Positions 1 to 11,134 of a DNA stretch of 64,000 nucleotides are shown in pieces. The stretch's first letter is position 1, and every line of letters starts with the position of its first letter. Origin of the DNA: Thalassospira sp. HF15 (lineage in GTDB: Bacteria > Pseudomonadota > Alphaproteobacteria > Rhodospirillales > Thalassospiraceae); NCBI RefSeq assembly GCF_011806525.1, contig NZ_JAAVKI010000003.1:310001-374000 (forward strand), read 5' to 3'. The notes beneath the pieces were generated by a model. The model was not told the DNA's origin. It was given only the letters and a program-made list of their open reading frames with translations, and did no database searches. The position numbers and the translations under genes were made by a program.

Positions 1-2293
<2,293 letters not shown>

Positions 2294-3084
2294 GCGAATC
2301 TGCCCCCTCGCATTACATCTCAAGGCGATATGCCTCACTCTTCCCCACCCTCGTCATCTTTCTGTGACACGGTTTCAGGTTCCTTACTTGGAAGCTTTCC
2401 ACCATATCAACTAAAGATTAAAATTCGACGAGCCGGAGCATTTCCTCTGACATATCTTATTCTTAAATAGCCTGCACATAAAAGTACATTGGTAACGCAG
2501 GCAAATAGCGTATCTTCGGCACCTGTTCCAGAAAAAACCTCGCTGCATTGCACAAAAAATGTATTTGATAATATATCAAATTAGCGCTCTGGTTTTCACT
2601 GAAATCGTTCTAAACACCCACCCTTGGATAGAAAAACCGCCATTCCTCTGGCCCGGATTTTGCCATCTTAAGGTTTGCTGCCGTGCAATATATGCGCAAA
2701 AGACCTTAGAATCACTTCAACCAATGGCTAAAGCCGTTTTGTTTTAAAACGTACGCAGTCTGAACGCCATCCGATCAACGTGACGCTACGACATCCTGAC
2801 CGTGCTTCACTAAGTCCCGATTTTAAGCCTTACAGCGCATAAATAAACGCTCCCGGAAGCGATTCGATGCGCAGTTTGAGCTGCACGGAAACGACCAAAA
2901 GCAAAAATACTGCCCGAACCCTTTAATTGCGTGGGCTTTTTACCAATATCACGGATAGAAATTCGGTTGGATATATCAGCTTTGCGGACTATTCTACCCA
3001 AACGTATGAATTCCCGATGTTCCGTGCAAGGCAGCCGCATAGGCCCTTGCCCGATGCAGACGGTTCAAAGACAGAGGTTCGTCT
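2294..3084. other. Long non-coding gap between ctaC and cheZ
   Basis: A 790-bp stretch separates two divergent genes. It is AT-richer than its surroundings, and no open frame in it has both a ribosome binding site and recognisable protein character. The longest candidate, about 62 codons around 2559-2747, lacks family features. The gap must hold the ctaC promoter (minus strand) and the cheZ promoter (plus strand), but I could not fix convincing -35/-10 pairs. I see no tRNA, terminator or repeat. Confidence 0.5.
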
Positions 3085-3909
3085 ATGGCACGCTCAGGAA
3101 GTAAAAGACTATTTACCGCAGAGATGCGGTTGCTCAACAAACTCGAAACCATGAGCGACATGGTCGCCCTGCCGACCGAAATGCCTGCCGACCCGAACGG
3201 TTCCGCCGGTGGCCCGGATATTTCAAGCCTGCACACCGCAATCGAGGATCTCAAGCTTGAGCTGCTTTCCGACATCCGGGTGATGATCGAGGAACAGAAA
3301 AAGGCAAATGCAGCTGCAGTGCCGGACGATGATGAACAGGCCGACGCCCGCAACGAACTGCGTCTGGTCAAAAACGAAGTCCGCGCCCTTGCCAATTCCA
3401 TTCAGGAAACCAAAAAGGAAATCGCTGCCCTTTACACTGCGCCTGAAGATGACAGTGGCACCCGTATCAACATCGTGAAGGGCGAGCTTGATTCCGTCGT
3501 TGCCGCCACCGAAGACGCAACAGCGAACATCCTTGAAACCGTTGAAAAGATCGACGCGGTCGCCCACAACATCCGCTCAGCCGCCCCGGATGACTACACC
3601 CAGGGGCTGGCAGACGACATTGTCGAGCTGGTGGTGAAGGTCTTTGAGTCCTGTAACTTCCAGGATCTGACCGGGCAACGGATCACCAAAGTCGTCAACA
3701 CCATGAAATATATCGAGGAACGCGTAAACCGCGTGATCGAGATCTGGGGCGAAGACGACTTTGGCGAGTTCGACCTGCCGCCAGATCCCAAGGGCCTCGA
3801 CAATCTGGACAAAACCGTCACCAAGGCACCGCAGAATGCCAATCGCGTGTCTCAGGATGAAGTTGACCAGATCTTCTCACAGGAAGAAATCGACGCCCTG
3901 TTCGATTGA
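3085..3909 (+). CDS. cheZ: CheZ-type chemotaxis protein phosphatase (copy 1)
   Basis: Predicted cytosolic phosphatase that dephosphorylates CheY-P and so resets the flagellar motor signal. The 274-residue product is almost entirely helical. It carries the CheZ signature FQDLTGQ at residues 192-198; by alignment with E. coli CheZ, Asp194 and Gln198 match the catalytic Asp143/Gln147 pair. The C-terminus (VSQDEVDQIF, SQEEIDALFD) resembles CheY-binding tails and also the N-terminal CheY-binding peptide of FliM. An AGAGGT ribosome binding site lies 8 nt before the ATG. It stands alone between a long gap and a terminator, away from any che operon in view. A second CheZ-like gene lies at 8516-9433. 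Confidence 0.9.
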   Translation: MARSGSKRLFTAEMRLLNKLETMSDMVALPTEMPADPNGSAGGPDISSLHTAIEDLKLELLSDIRVMIEEQKKANAAAVPDDDEQADARNELRLVKNEVRALANSIQETKKEIAALYTAPEDDSGTRINIVKGELDSVVAATEDATANILETVEKIDAVAHNIRSAAPDDYTQGLADDIVELVVKVFESCNFQDLTGQRITKVVNTMKYIEERVNRVIEIWGEDDFGEFDLPPDPKGLDNLDKTVTKAPQNANRVSQDEVDQIFSQEEIDALFD

Positions 3910-3933
3910 TCCCATCGAACCTGCACAAAACAC

Positions 3934-3966
3934 AAAAGCCTGCCAGTTTGGCAGGCTTTTTCTTTT
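3934..3966 (+). terminator. Rho-independent terminator after cheZ copy 1
   Basis: AAAGCCTGCCA and TGGCAGGCTTT form an 11-bp stem around a short loop and are followed by a T-rich run (TTTTTCTTTT). It lies 24 bp past the cheZ stop codon. The A-run on the 5' side could also let it serve the convergent yqgE transcript. Confidence 0.9.
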
Positions 3967-4008
3967 GCGGGTGATCACGCTTTCACGAATGCGGAACCAT
4001 GGCCCCAA

Positions 4009-4614
4009 TCAGGCGTGGCCAGCTTCACCCGACAGCAATTCCGGCGCAAAACCAAGCCGCGAGAACGCCTGTTCCCACTTGTCTTCGCAATCCGTATCAA
4101 ACAGCAGATCCGCATCAGCATCAACGTGAAGCCAACCATTGGCAAGAATTTCACTTTCAAGCTGACCACTGCGCCATCCGGCATAGCCAAGGGCAAGGAT
4201 ACGGCTTTGCGGACCTTCACCGACGGCAATCTGTTCAAGGATATCAACGGTCGCGGTTACCGACACGCCATGATCAACGTGAAGAGTTGCCTCATTGGAA
4301 AAGTCGGTTGAATGCAGGACAAACCCACGGCTGCTTTCAACCGGGCCACCGAAATGCACCTGAATGTCTTCGATGGTTGGCGCCGGGCGCGCAATGCCAA
4401 GCTGCTCAAGCAATTCCGGAAAGGTGATGCTGTCGATCAGGCGGTTAATCACCAGCCCCATCGCACCGTCTTTGTTATGCGCACAGATATAGACCACACT
4501 TTGCGAAAAGCGCGGATCACGCATTCCCGGCATCGCGACCAAGAGCTTCCCGCCGAGATAATCGCCTGTGTCTATACCCTCATCCATATCCAAACTCTCT
4601 TTATCCTGTTTCAT
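4009..4614 (-). CDS. YqgE/AlgH family protein (UPF0301)
   Basis: Conserved cytosolic protein of the UPF0301 family, whose biochemical role is not settled. The product carries the family landmarks GGKLLVAMPGM, the VYICAHNKDGAMGLVINR block, an FGGPVESSRGFVLH block, and LALGYAGWRSGQLESEI near the C-terminus. The start is uncertain. The ATG at 4614 (202 residues) has a weak AGG upstream. The ATG at 4587 (MDEGIDTGDYLGG, 193 residues) has an AAAGAGAG sequence 7 nt ahead and gives a length closer to E. coli YqgE. A longer frame upstream reads through non-family sequence and is rejected. The gene is convergent with cheZ copy 1 and divergent from the DsbD-like gene. Confidence 0.88.
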   Translation of the reverse strand: MKQDKESLDMDEGIDTGDYLGGKLLVAMPGMRDPRFSQSVVYICAHNKDGAMGLVINRLIDSITFPELLEQLGIARPAPTIEDIQVHFGGPVESSRGFVLHSTDFSNEATLHVDHGVSVTATVDILEQIAVGEGPQSRILALGYAGWRSGQLESEILANGWLHVDADADLLFDTDCEDKWEQAFSRLGFAPELLSGEAGHA

Positions 4615-4907
4615 CAAGCCTAGCGCGAATGCCTTTCCATTACCATCATGAACCCGGGAAACTGCGACAATTTGTCGTTTGACATCACAACTTCCCATAT
4701 ACCGTATGTAGGAATGAATCCTGTCACACGCCAATGAACGCGTTCGCATTTGCTTTGAATCATGCCAGGGTACCATCTGTCTGTGCTAGTGATAGGACGT
4801 TCACACAGTCGTGGCTTGATTTGAACACAGGCTCGAACTACGCCTGTTTTGTGCCACAAGTTTAGCCCACACTTAGCCAACCGCTTTTCGTGCTTAAGGA
4901 ACAACAC

Positions 4908-7121
4908 GTGCTTCGCCACCTTATCGTTCGTTTGACCCTGTTATGTGCCCTCTGTGTTTCAACCATTGGCGCGACCAGTGGCGCTATGGCCGCATCAGAC
5001 ATGGCAACCAACTGGATTGACGAGGACTTTACATCGGTTCGCCTCATCAGTGCGCAGACCGAAACCGGCGGCAAAGAAACACTGCGTCTGGGCCTTGAAT
5101 ACGAATTGCAGCCGGACTGGAAGATTTACTGGCGCAGTGCCGGCGATGCCGGGTTCCCCCCACAACTTGACTGGACCGGGTCAGAAAACGTTGGCGCGGC
5201 AAACATTCTGTGGCCTGCACCACATCGCTTTTCGATATTTGGACTGGAAACCTTCGGCTACAAGGATCAGATCATCCTGCCAATTGATGTGACGATCCCG
5301 GATCCGTCGCAGCCAGTCTCGGTCCGTCTTGATGTCGATTATCTGGTCTGCAGCGACATCTGTATTCCCGCAACCGCCAACTTCAATCTCGACATTCCAG
5401 CGGGCACCTTGGGCAGCAGCGGCGGTTCAATCGCAAGCAACCACGCCCATCAGATCGAAAAATTCGTATCAAAGGTCCCGCTGACCGGCACCGGCCTTCC
5501 GATCGATGTCACCAGCATCAGCAGCACAAATCAAGGCGACGCCCACAATCTGCGTCTTGCCATCCGGGGCCTCAATACCGCCGGAGTGACCATTGACGAT
5601 ATCCTGATTGAAAGCGACCTGCGCGCTGGCTTCGGCCTGCCGAAGCCAGCCAACGTTGAGGGCGATAGTGCCGATACGCAGTATTTCGATCTTACGGTTA
5701 TGGGCCTTGCCGAAGACCAATCATTGAACGGCCAACCATTGACCGTCACCGTCATCGCCGGTCCGTTATCTGTCGAACAAGATCTTGTGGTCGGCACGGC
5801 CAACAGCGCGGGGATTATCGAGGGCGACACATCCGGCGCGGCCGCAAACGCGGGCATGAGCTTCTGGATGATCGGGCTGTTTGCCCTGCTTGGCGGCCTG
5901 ATCCTGAATGTCATGCCCTGTGTCTTGCCGGTTCTGTCGATCAAGGTCATGTCCGCCCTTAAGGCCCGCGAACAGGAAATCAATCGGGTGCGCATTGGAT
6001 TTCTCGCCAGTGCAGCGGGGATTATCATGTCATTCTGGCTGATTGCCGCCGTTTTGGTTGGCATCAAACTGGCCGGGGGCAGTATCGGTTGGGGCATTCA
6101 GTTCCAGCAGCCGCTCTTCCTGACGGTGATGACAATCATCCTGGCCTTGTTCGCCCTGAATATGTGGGGCCTTTTTGAAATTTCCGGCCCGGACCAGCTT
6201 GGCAACGCCGCCAATGACGCCATAACGCGCAGCGAAAGCCATGGGCGCCATATCAGCAGCAACTTCCTGACCGGCATGTTTGCCACCTTGCTGGCAACCC
6301 CTTGCTCGGCGCCGTTCCTCGGAACCGCCGTCGGATTTGCACTGGCCGGGAGTATCTTTGATATCTTCTGGATCTTCACGCTGCTTGGCATCGGCTTGGC
6401 CCTGCCCTATTTCGCCATCGCCATCCAACCGCATGTCGCACACATCCTGCCCAAACCCGGTCGCTGGATGAACGGTGTCAAATTCGTGCTGGGTCTTGCG
6501 CTGATCGGCACGGCAATCTGGCTTCTGGGTGTGCTGTCGGTTCAGGTAGGACTGGGCGGCGCGATCGCTGTTGGGCTTGGCCTGATTGTGGGGGGCATCT
6601 TTATCTGGGCCCGCCAGCGCACATCAAAGCTGCGTCCACGCTTTGCATTCACCTCGCTTGCCGTGTTGGGCTTTTTGGTTGCGCTGTTTGCACCCGGCTT
6701 TTCCAAACCACCATCGTCTACGGGCGCATCGTCAGGCAACGGCAGCCTCGCCTGGCAGGCCTTTGCGCCGGAAACCATCGACACATTGGTGGCCGATGGC
6801 AAAACGGTCGTGATTGATGTGACGGCGGAATGGTGCGTGACGTGTCAGGTCAACAAGAAGCTGGTTCTGGAAAAGCCCGATGTGCGCAGCGCTCTCACGC
6901 AGGACGATATTGTCCTGATGCAGGCAGACTGGACCCTCCCGGATCAGAAAATCGCCGACTACCTTGCCTCTTATGGCCGCTTTGGCATTCCGTTCAATGC
7001 CGTGTTTGGCCCGGGCGCACCGGATGGCATCCTGCTTTCGGAGTTGCTCGGCGTGGATGAAGTTCTTGGTGCGCTTGAATACGCTAACGGATCAGCCAGC
7101 CTTGCCAGTTCACAACAGTGA
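4908..7121 (+). CDS. DsbD/ScsB-like thiol:disulfide interchange protein
   Basis: Inner-membrane reductase that carries electrons from cytosolic thioredoxin to periplasmic disulfide partners. About 737 residues. A signal peptide (MLRHLIVRLTLLCALCVS) precedes a periplasmic N-terminal domain with the DYLVCSDICIPA cysteine pair. The central multi-helix domain carries the membrane cysteines in NVMPCVLPVLS and LATPCSAPFLG. A C-terminal thioredoxin domain follows with the active site AEWCVTCQ. All three cysteine pairs of the relay are present. I chose the GTG at 4908 because AAGGA sits 6 nt upstream; a GTG at 4890 in the same frame lacks such a site. The arrangement resembles ScsB as much as DsbD. 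A peroxiredoxin follows on the same strand, and a thiol link between them is possible. Confidence 0.92.
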   Translation: MLRHLIVRLTLLCALCVSTIGATSGAMAASDMATNWIDEDFTSVRLISAQTETGGKETLRLGLEYELQPDWKIYWRSAGDAGFPPQLDWTGSENVGAANILWPAPHRFSIFGLETFGYKDQIILPIDVTIPDPSQPVSVRLDVDYLVCSDICIPATANFNLDIPAGTLGSSGGSIASNHAHQIEKFVSKVPLTGTGLPIDVTSISSTNQGDAHNLRLAIRGLNTAGVTIDDILIESDLRAGFGLPKPANVEGDSADTQYFDLTVMGLAEDQSLNGQPLTVTVIAGPLSVEQDLVVGTANSAGIIEGDTSGAAANAGMSFWMIGLFALLGGLILNVMPCVLPVLSIKVMSALKAREQEINRVRIGFLASAAGIIMSFWLIAAVLVGIKLAGGSIGWGIQFQQPLFLTVMTIILALFALNMWGLFEISGPDQLGNAANDAITRSESHGRHISSNFLTGMFATLLATPCSAPFLGTAVGFALAGSIFDIFWIFTLLGIGLALPYFAIAIQPHVAHILPKPGRWMNGVKFVLGLALIGTAIWLLGVLSVQVGLGGAIAVGLGLIVGGIFIWARQRTSKLRPRFAFTSLAVLGFLVALFAPGFSKPPSSTGASSGNGSLAWQAFAPETIDTLVADGKTVVIDVTAEWCVTCQVNKKLVLEKPDVRSALTQDDIVLMQADWTLPDQKIADYLASYGRFGIPFNAVFGPGAPDGILLSELLGVDEVLGALEYANGSASLASSQQ

Positions 7122-7325
7122 TCACATCTGATTGGGGATGCGTATTCTAAACATCCCGGTCTGCACGCAGGACCTTTGCAGGAACAAGTCAGAAAGTGCA
7201 GGCGTTACACAGCAAGCAGATGAAACCTGCGTGAAAGCATTGAATGCCAATCAGATTTGGTGTTTGATTCCGGCATGCGATCCAGCGCGCAGTCAACGGG
7301 ATTGCGCCAATTAACGGAGATACCC

Positions 7326-7805
7326 ATGACCATTTCAGTCGGTACTGAACTCCCGGAAGTTACCCTTTTCCGCGCAACCAGCGATGGCCCCGAAGCTGTC
7401 AATTCCAAGGAATTCTTCGCAGGACGTAAAGTTGTCCTGTTTGCGGTACCGGGTGCCTTTACCCCGACCTGCTCGGCAAAACATCTGCCGGGCTTTGTCG
7501 CCAAAGCCGGTGAGATCAAAGCAAAAGGTGTCGACGAGATTGTTTGCCTGGCATCAAATGATGCTTTTGTTCTTCAGGCGTGGGCAGATGCCGAAAAGGC
7601 AGAAAACGTTACCATGCTTTCGGATGGCGATCTTGCATTCGTCGATGCAACCGGCCTTGAACTTGACCTGACCGGCCGTGGACTTGGCAAACGTGCCAAC
7701 CGCTTTGCCATGATCGTCGAAGACGGCAAAGTCACCGACCTTGCGGTCGAAGAACCCGGTGCGTTTGAAGTCTCAAGTGCCGAAGCGGTTCTGGCGAAAC
7801 TCTAG
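7326..7805 (+). CDS. Peroxiredoxin, Prx5 (AhpC/TSA, redoxin) type
   Basis: Thiol peroxidase that reduces hydrogen peroxide and organic hydroperoxides in the cytosol. The 159-residue product has the Prx5 motif PGAFTPTCS with peroxidatic Cys49, a second cysteine at 74 in VDEIVCLASND, and the conserved GLGKRANRFAMIVEDGKV strand region near the C-terminus. The start ATG is preceded by GGAGA 6 nt away; an earlier in-frame start would add about 23 residues with no family match. The reductant is probably glutathione/glutaredoxin as in other Prx5 proteins, but no fused glutaredoxin domain is present. It is closed by its own terminator 37 bp downstream. Confidence 0.95.
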   Translation: MTISVGTELPEVTLFRATSDGPEAVNSKEFFAGRKVVLFAVPGAFTPTCSAKHLPGFVAKAGEIKAKGVDEIVCLASNDAFVLQAWADAEKAENVTMLSDGDLAFVDATGLELDLTGRGLGKRANRFAMIVEDGKVTDLAVEEPGAFEVSSAEAVLAKL

Positions 7806-7841
7806 AACCAGCCTGCTTTCCCATTTATGGCAGAAGCGCTT

Positions 7842-7870
7842 AAAGCTCCGCAGCAACTGCGGAGCTTTTT
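7842..7870 (+). terminator. Rho-independent terminator after peroxiredoxin gene
   Basis: AAAGCTCCGCAG and CTGCGGAGCTTT pair around a short loop and are followed by a T run. The symmetric A and T runs mean it could act on transcripts from both converging genes. Confidence 0.9.
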
Positions 7871-7900
7871 GCATTCCAGATACGGCGTGTCGCGAATTGA

Positions 7901-8305
7901 TCAGCGCGGCAACAAAACCGGTATCGGGTCTTCCTTGCTGTCATAATCGCATTCAAAGGTCGGGTTGGTGTGCTTGGCAATGAAGTGCACAACACCTTCC
8001 CGGAAGCTGTCCTTGATCGGCGACCAGCTCATATAAACACCGCCACGGGAATCGTACTCACGAATATCAGGGTCACGTGCCAGTTCAGCAAAGCTGTGAC
8101 CGAGATCCTCTGTCGCACCGGCCACAAGCCAGGACGGCTGTAAACCGCCATGCCACAACAGATAAACACCGCCGACGCCATCCAGACTAAGCTCTGAAAT
8201 GTCGTCAATCATGAACAGGCGGTAATAATCCCCGCGTGGGCTCTTGCGCCATTTGATATCTTGCGCCTTAGGCTGGCGAATAGCACCGAGAGACCAAAAT
8301 CCCAT
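7901..8305 (-). CDS. Hypothetical protein, 134 aa
   Basis: I do not recognise a named family. The product begins MGFWSLGAIRQP. It is compact and mixed alpha/beta, without signal peptide, membrane segment or cysteine motif, and is rich in aromatic residues (for example GGVYLLWHGGLQPSW and GGVYMSWSPIKDSF). The two GGVY-x-x-W segments, near residues 51 and 97, look like an internal repeat. GGAGG lies 5 nt before the chosen ATG; a start 7 codons earlier has no such site. The gene sits between two convergently placed units and may be monocistronic. An even amino acid composition and a strong ribosome binding site argue that it is real. Confidence 0.75.
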   Translation of the reverse strand: MGFWSLGAIRQPKAQDIKWRKSPRGDYYRLFMIDDISELSLDGVGGVYLLWHGGLQPSWLVAGATEDLGHSFAELARDPDIREYDSRGGVYMSWSPIKDSFREGVVHFIAKHTNPTFECDYDSKEDPIPVLLPR

Positions 8306-8515
8306 ACTAACCTCCAAGCACGCCAAAACACGTGCAACCGAATGTCACACGCATCCCAACATAGCTTCTTATTCTTATAGGTAAGAATTTACCTTAGCAT
8401 ATATGAACGTTTGGTTGACAAAAGACGCTGCAAAACGCCTGTCACATCCCTTGCAGAAAAGAGACAGCCAAAGCTACTACCCTAAATCACAGGTCAAAAC
8501 CAAGTATTTTTCGAG

Positions 8516-9433
8516 TTATTCGAACAACTTATCAATATCGTCCTGGCTGATGCCTTCCCCTTCGAGTTGCGGACCATTCAGCAGATCCGCATCGTCGGGC
8601 TTCGCTTCTTCTTCAACTTCCGGCACCGGCAGATCGCTAAAGGCCTCTTCACCCCAGATCGAGATCATGTTGTGCACACGCTCTTCAACGAATTCAAGGG
8701 TGCTGACCACCTTGTTAATGCGCTGCCCGGTGATGTCCTGGAAGTTACAGGCTTCGAAAATCTTGGTGACGATAAAGGCAATCTGTTCGACGTGATCGGC
8801 GACAAAATCACTCGGCGCCGAGTTTTTCAGTGTCATCGTCAGATCATCGATCTGCTCGGCGGATTCCAGAATGGTGTGGGTCGCCATCTCCGTATCCTTG
8901 ACGATGGCATCAAGTTCTGACGCTGCACTGACAAGACGGTCGTCCTGCGCCTTTGGATGGCGCAACGATGCAATCTGGACTTTCGCCTTGTGAATATGTT
9001 CGTTCATTTCCTCGATCTGGGTGCGAATCAATTCCAGATCATCACGATCCGGCTCTGCTGCACCCGGACGACTGGAATGGGTCGGGTTGCTGCTTACCGG
9101 GTCAGGCAAGCTATCCATCGGGGCATCATTTGATGCCTCTGGTGCCTCAAACGACGCATCAACAGCCGGGGTCCCGCCTGATGCCATTGCCTGCCGCAGT
9201 TGCGAGACCTCGCCACGCAGCGCACGGATTTCATCAAGCACTGCCTGGCTCATTCCCGAGGTTTCCGGAACACTCGTCTCCGCCGGCAGCGAAGCTGGCA
9301 TCGGCTCGCCCGCGCCGATCCCGCTTTCAAGCGTCGGATCAAAAAAGGAATCCGACCAATCTTCAACAACACCACCGGTGCGTTCTTTAAGACGACGTTC
9401 GGCAGTGAATACTTTTTGCACTCGACGAGACAT
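8516..9433 (-). CDS. cheZ: CheZ-like chemotaxis phosphatase (copy 2, with acidic/proline-rich insert)
   Basis: A second CheZ paralogue, 305 residues. The N-terminus (MSRRVQKVFTAERRL) aligns with copy 1 (MARSGSKRLFTAEMRL), and the catalytic block CNFQDITGQRINKVV at 229-243 keeps Asp233 and Gln237. The C-terminus ends ISQDDIDKLFE, like copy 1. Between about residues 30 and 130 it has a low-complexity insert rich in Pro, Ser, Ala and Glu that copy 1 lacks. The ATG at 9433 is favoured because it matches copy 1; GGAGG lies 13 nt upstream, rather far. A TTG four codons earlier would be too close to that site. No other chemotaxis gene is adjacent. It may act on a different CheY or be localised through the insert, but that is inference. 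Confidence 0.85.
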   Translation of the reverse strand: MSRRVQKVFTAERRLKERTGGVVEDWSDSFFDPTLESGIGAGEPMPASLPAETSVPETSGMSQAVLDEIRALRGEVSQLRQAMASGGTPAVDASFEAPEASNDAPMDSLPDPVSSNPTHSSRPGAAEPDRDDLELIRTQIEEMNEHIHKAKVQIASLRHPKAQDDRLVSAASELDAIVKDTEMATHTILESAEQIDDLTMTLKNSAPSDFVADHVEQIAFIVTKIFEACNFQDITGQRINKVVSTLEFVEERVHNMISIWGEEAFSDLPVPEVEEEAKPDDADLLNGPQLEGEGISQDDIDKLFE

Positions 9434-9579
9434 GACTGACTTCAAACCTCCGGAACGGACAGCGGTCCGATCACAAAATCCCCAAACGCGCCTTTAGGTG
9501 ACGTCGTTCATTACTATTCTGACAAGTATAAGGGTGCAGATTGCGACAAGTCCAATGGGTTTCAAGTCCAAGTCTTTGA

Positions 9580-9612
9580 AAAAGAACACCCCGGTCAGAT
9601 AACCGGGGTGCC
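9580..9612 (-). terminator. Rho-independent terminator of the gcv operon
   Basis: Read on the minus strand, GGCACCCCGGT pairs with ACCGGGGTG across a short loop and is followed by TTCTTTTTC. It lies about 25 bp beyond the gcvPB stop codon. Confidence 0.85.
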
Positions 9613-9637
9613 CTAAACAGTCAGGTTGCTTGCTTTA

Positions 9638-11134
9638 TCAAGCCGTTTCAGGTTTCCAGCGCAAAACCGGCTTGCGCGCAGCAGCCGTTTCATCAAGCCG
9701 TCTGCGCGGCGTCAGATACGGTGCATTCTTGAAGAATTCCGCATCCCCCGACTCGGCTTTGGCAACAAGCGCCAGAATCGCATCGCAGAATTGATCGATC
9801 GATTCCTTGGTTTCGGTCTCGGTGGGCTCAATCAACAACGCCCCATGGACCACAAGCGGGAAATACATCGTCATCGGGTGGAACCCTTCGTCGATGATCG
9901 CCTTGGCCAGATCCAGCGTCGAAACACCGGTATCCTTCAGGAAGCTGTCATCAAACAGCGCCTCATGCATGCAATAGCCCGGGAAGGCAACGCTGAGCTT
10001 GTCCTTAAGACGTGCCAACAAATAGTTGGCATTCAGAACCGCGTCCCCCGATGCCTGACGCAGGCCATCTGCACCATGGCTTTTCATGTAGCTCAGCGCA
10101 CGAATGAACATGCCCATCTGACCATGGAAGCCCTTCAGACGACCAAACGGTTTCATACCGTCATCTTCGTCTGCGGTTTCGACAAGATGGAAACCATCGC
10201 CCTTTTTGACGACATAGGGGATCGGGGCAAACGGTGCCAACGCGTCCGAGAACACAACCGGCCCGGAACCCGGCCCACCACCGCCATGCGGGGTCGAGAA
10301 GGTCTTGTGCAGGTTGATATGCATCGCATCAATGCCAAGATCCGCCGGGCGCACCCGACCGACAATGGCGTTGAAGTTCGCACCATCACAATAGAAATAG
10401 CCACCTGCTTCATGCACCAGATCGGCAATCTTGCGAACGTCGCGTTCAAACAGGCCGCAGGTGTTCGGGTTGGTCAGCATGATGCCGGCAACATCGTCAC
10501 CAAGTTTGGCTTCGAACGCAGCCAGATCAACACGGCCGTCTTCGGTGGCCGGGATCGAATCAACCGTGAAGCCACAGGCGGCTGCGGTTGCCGGGTTGGT
10601 CCCGTGGGCCGATTCGGGCACCAGAACACGACGACGGTTTTCACCGCGCGCATCAAGGGCTGCACGAATGGCCATCATGCCGCAAAGCTCGCCCTGCGCC
10701 CCCGCTGCCGGGGACATGGCAACTGCAGGCATTCCGGTCAGAACCAGAAGCCAATGCGCACATTGATCAATCAGTTCCAGTGCGCCCTGAACGGTGCTTT
10801 CGGGCTGCATCGGATGCAGATCAGCAAGACCGGGCAGACGCGCGACCTTTTCATTCAGACGCGGGTTGTGCTTCATCGTGCACGAACCCAGCGGGAAGAA
10901 ACCGGCATCAATGCCATAGTTCTTCTGCGACAGGCGCGTGAAATGGCGAACGACTTGCGGTTCGGACAGGCCGGGAAGACCAACATCGCTTTCACGATCA
11001 AGACCGCCAAGGCGTGATTTGGTGCCCGTCGGTTCCGGAAGATCAACACCGGTTCGGCCGGGCTGACCCTGTTCAAAGATCAGTTGTTCTTCAATGACAA
11101 GGCCACGGTTACCGGTATGGGTTGTAAAGGTCAT
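9638..11134 (-). CDS. gcvPB: Glycine dehydrogenase (decarboxylating) subunit 2
   Basis: PLP-binding half of the split P-protein, which decarboxylates glycine and hands the aminomethyl group to lipoyl-GcvH. The 498-residue product contains the PLP-lysine motif [16 protein letters not shown] with Lys277, the [12 protein letters not shown] block near residue 85, and [12 protein letters not shown] near 173. Its ATG overlaps the gcvPA stop by 4 nt, a layout that suggests translational coupling and equal amounts of both subunits. It is the last gene of the glycine-inducible operon and is followed by a strong terminator. Confidence 0.97.
   Translation of the reverse strand: MTFTTHTGNRGLVIEEQLIFEQGQPGRTGVDLPEPTGTKSRLGGLDRESDVGLPGLSEPQVVRHFTRLSQKNYGIDAGFFPLGSCTMKHNPRLNEKVARLPGLADLHPMQPESTVQGALELIDQCAHWLLVLTGMPAVAMSPAAGAQGELCGMMAIRAALDARGENRRRVLVPESAHGTNPATAAACGFTVDSIPATEDGRVDLAAFEAKLGDDVAGIMLTNPNTCGLFERDVRKIADLVHEAGGYFYCDGANFNAIVGRVRPADLGIDAMHINLHKTFSTPHGGGGPGSGPVVFSDALAPFAPIPYVVKKGDGFHLVETADEDDGMKPFGRLKGFHGQMGMFIRALSYMKSHGADGLRQASGDAVLNANYLLARLKDKLSVAFPGYCMHEALFDDSFLKDTGVSTLDLAKAIIDEGFHPMTMYFPLVVHGALLIEPTETETKESIDQFCDAILALVAKAESGDAEFFKNAPYLTPRRRLDETAAARKPVLRWKPETA

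Noticed and set aside
2559-2747. A 62-codon open frame in the ctaC-cheZ gap
   Set aside because: No ribosome binding site, no hydrophobic or domain pattern that fits a protein; AT-rich chance frame.
9626-11017. A 463-codon plus-strand open frame
   Set aside because: Fully antisense to gcvPB; the composition is that of a reverse-strand shadow and no family motif is present.
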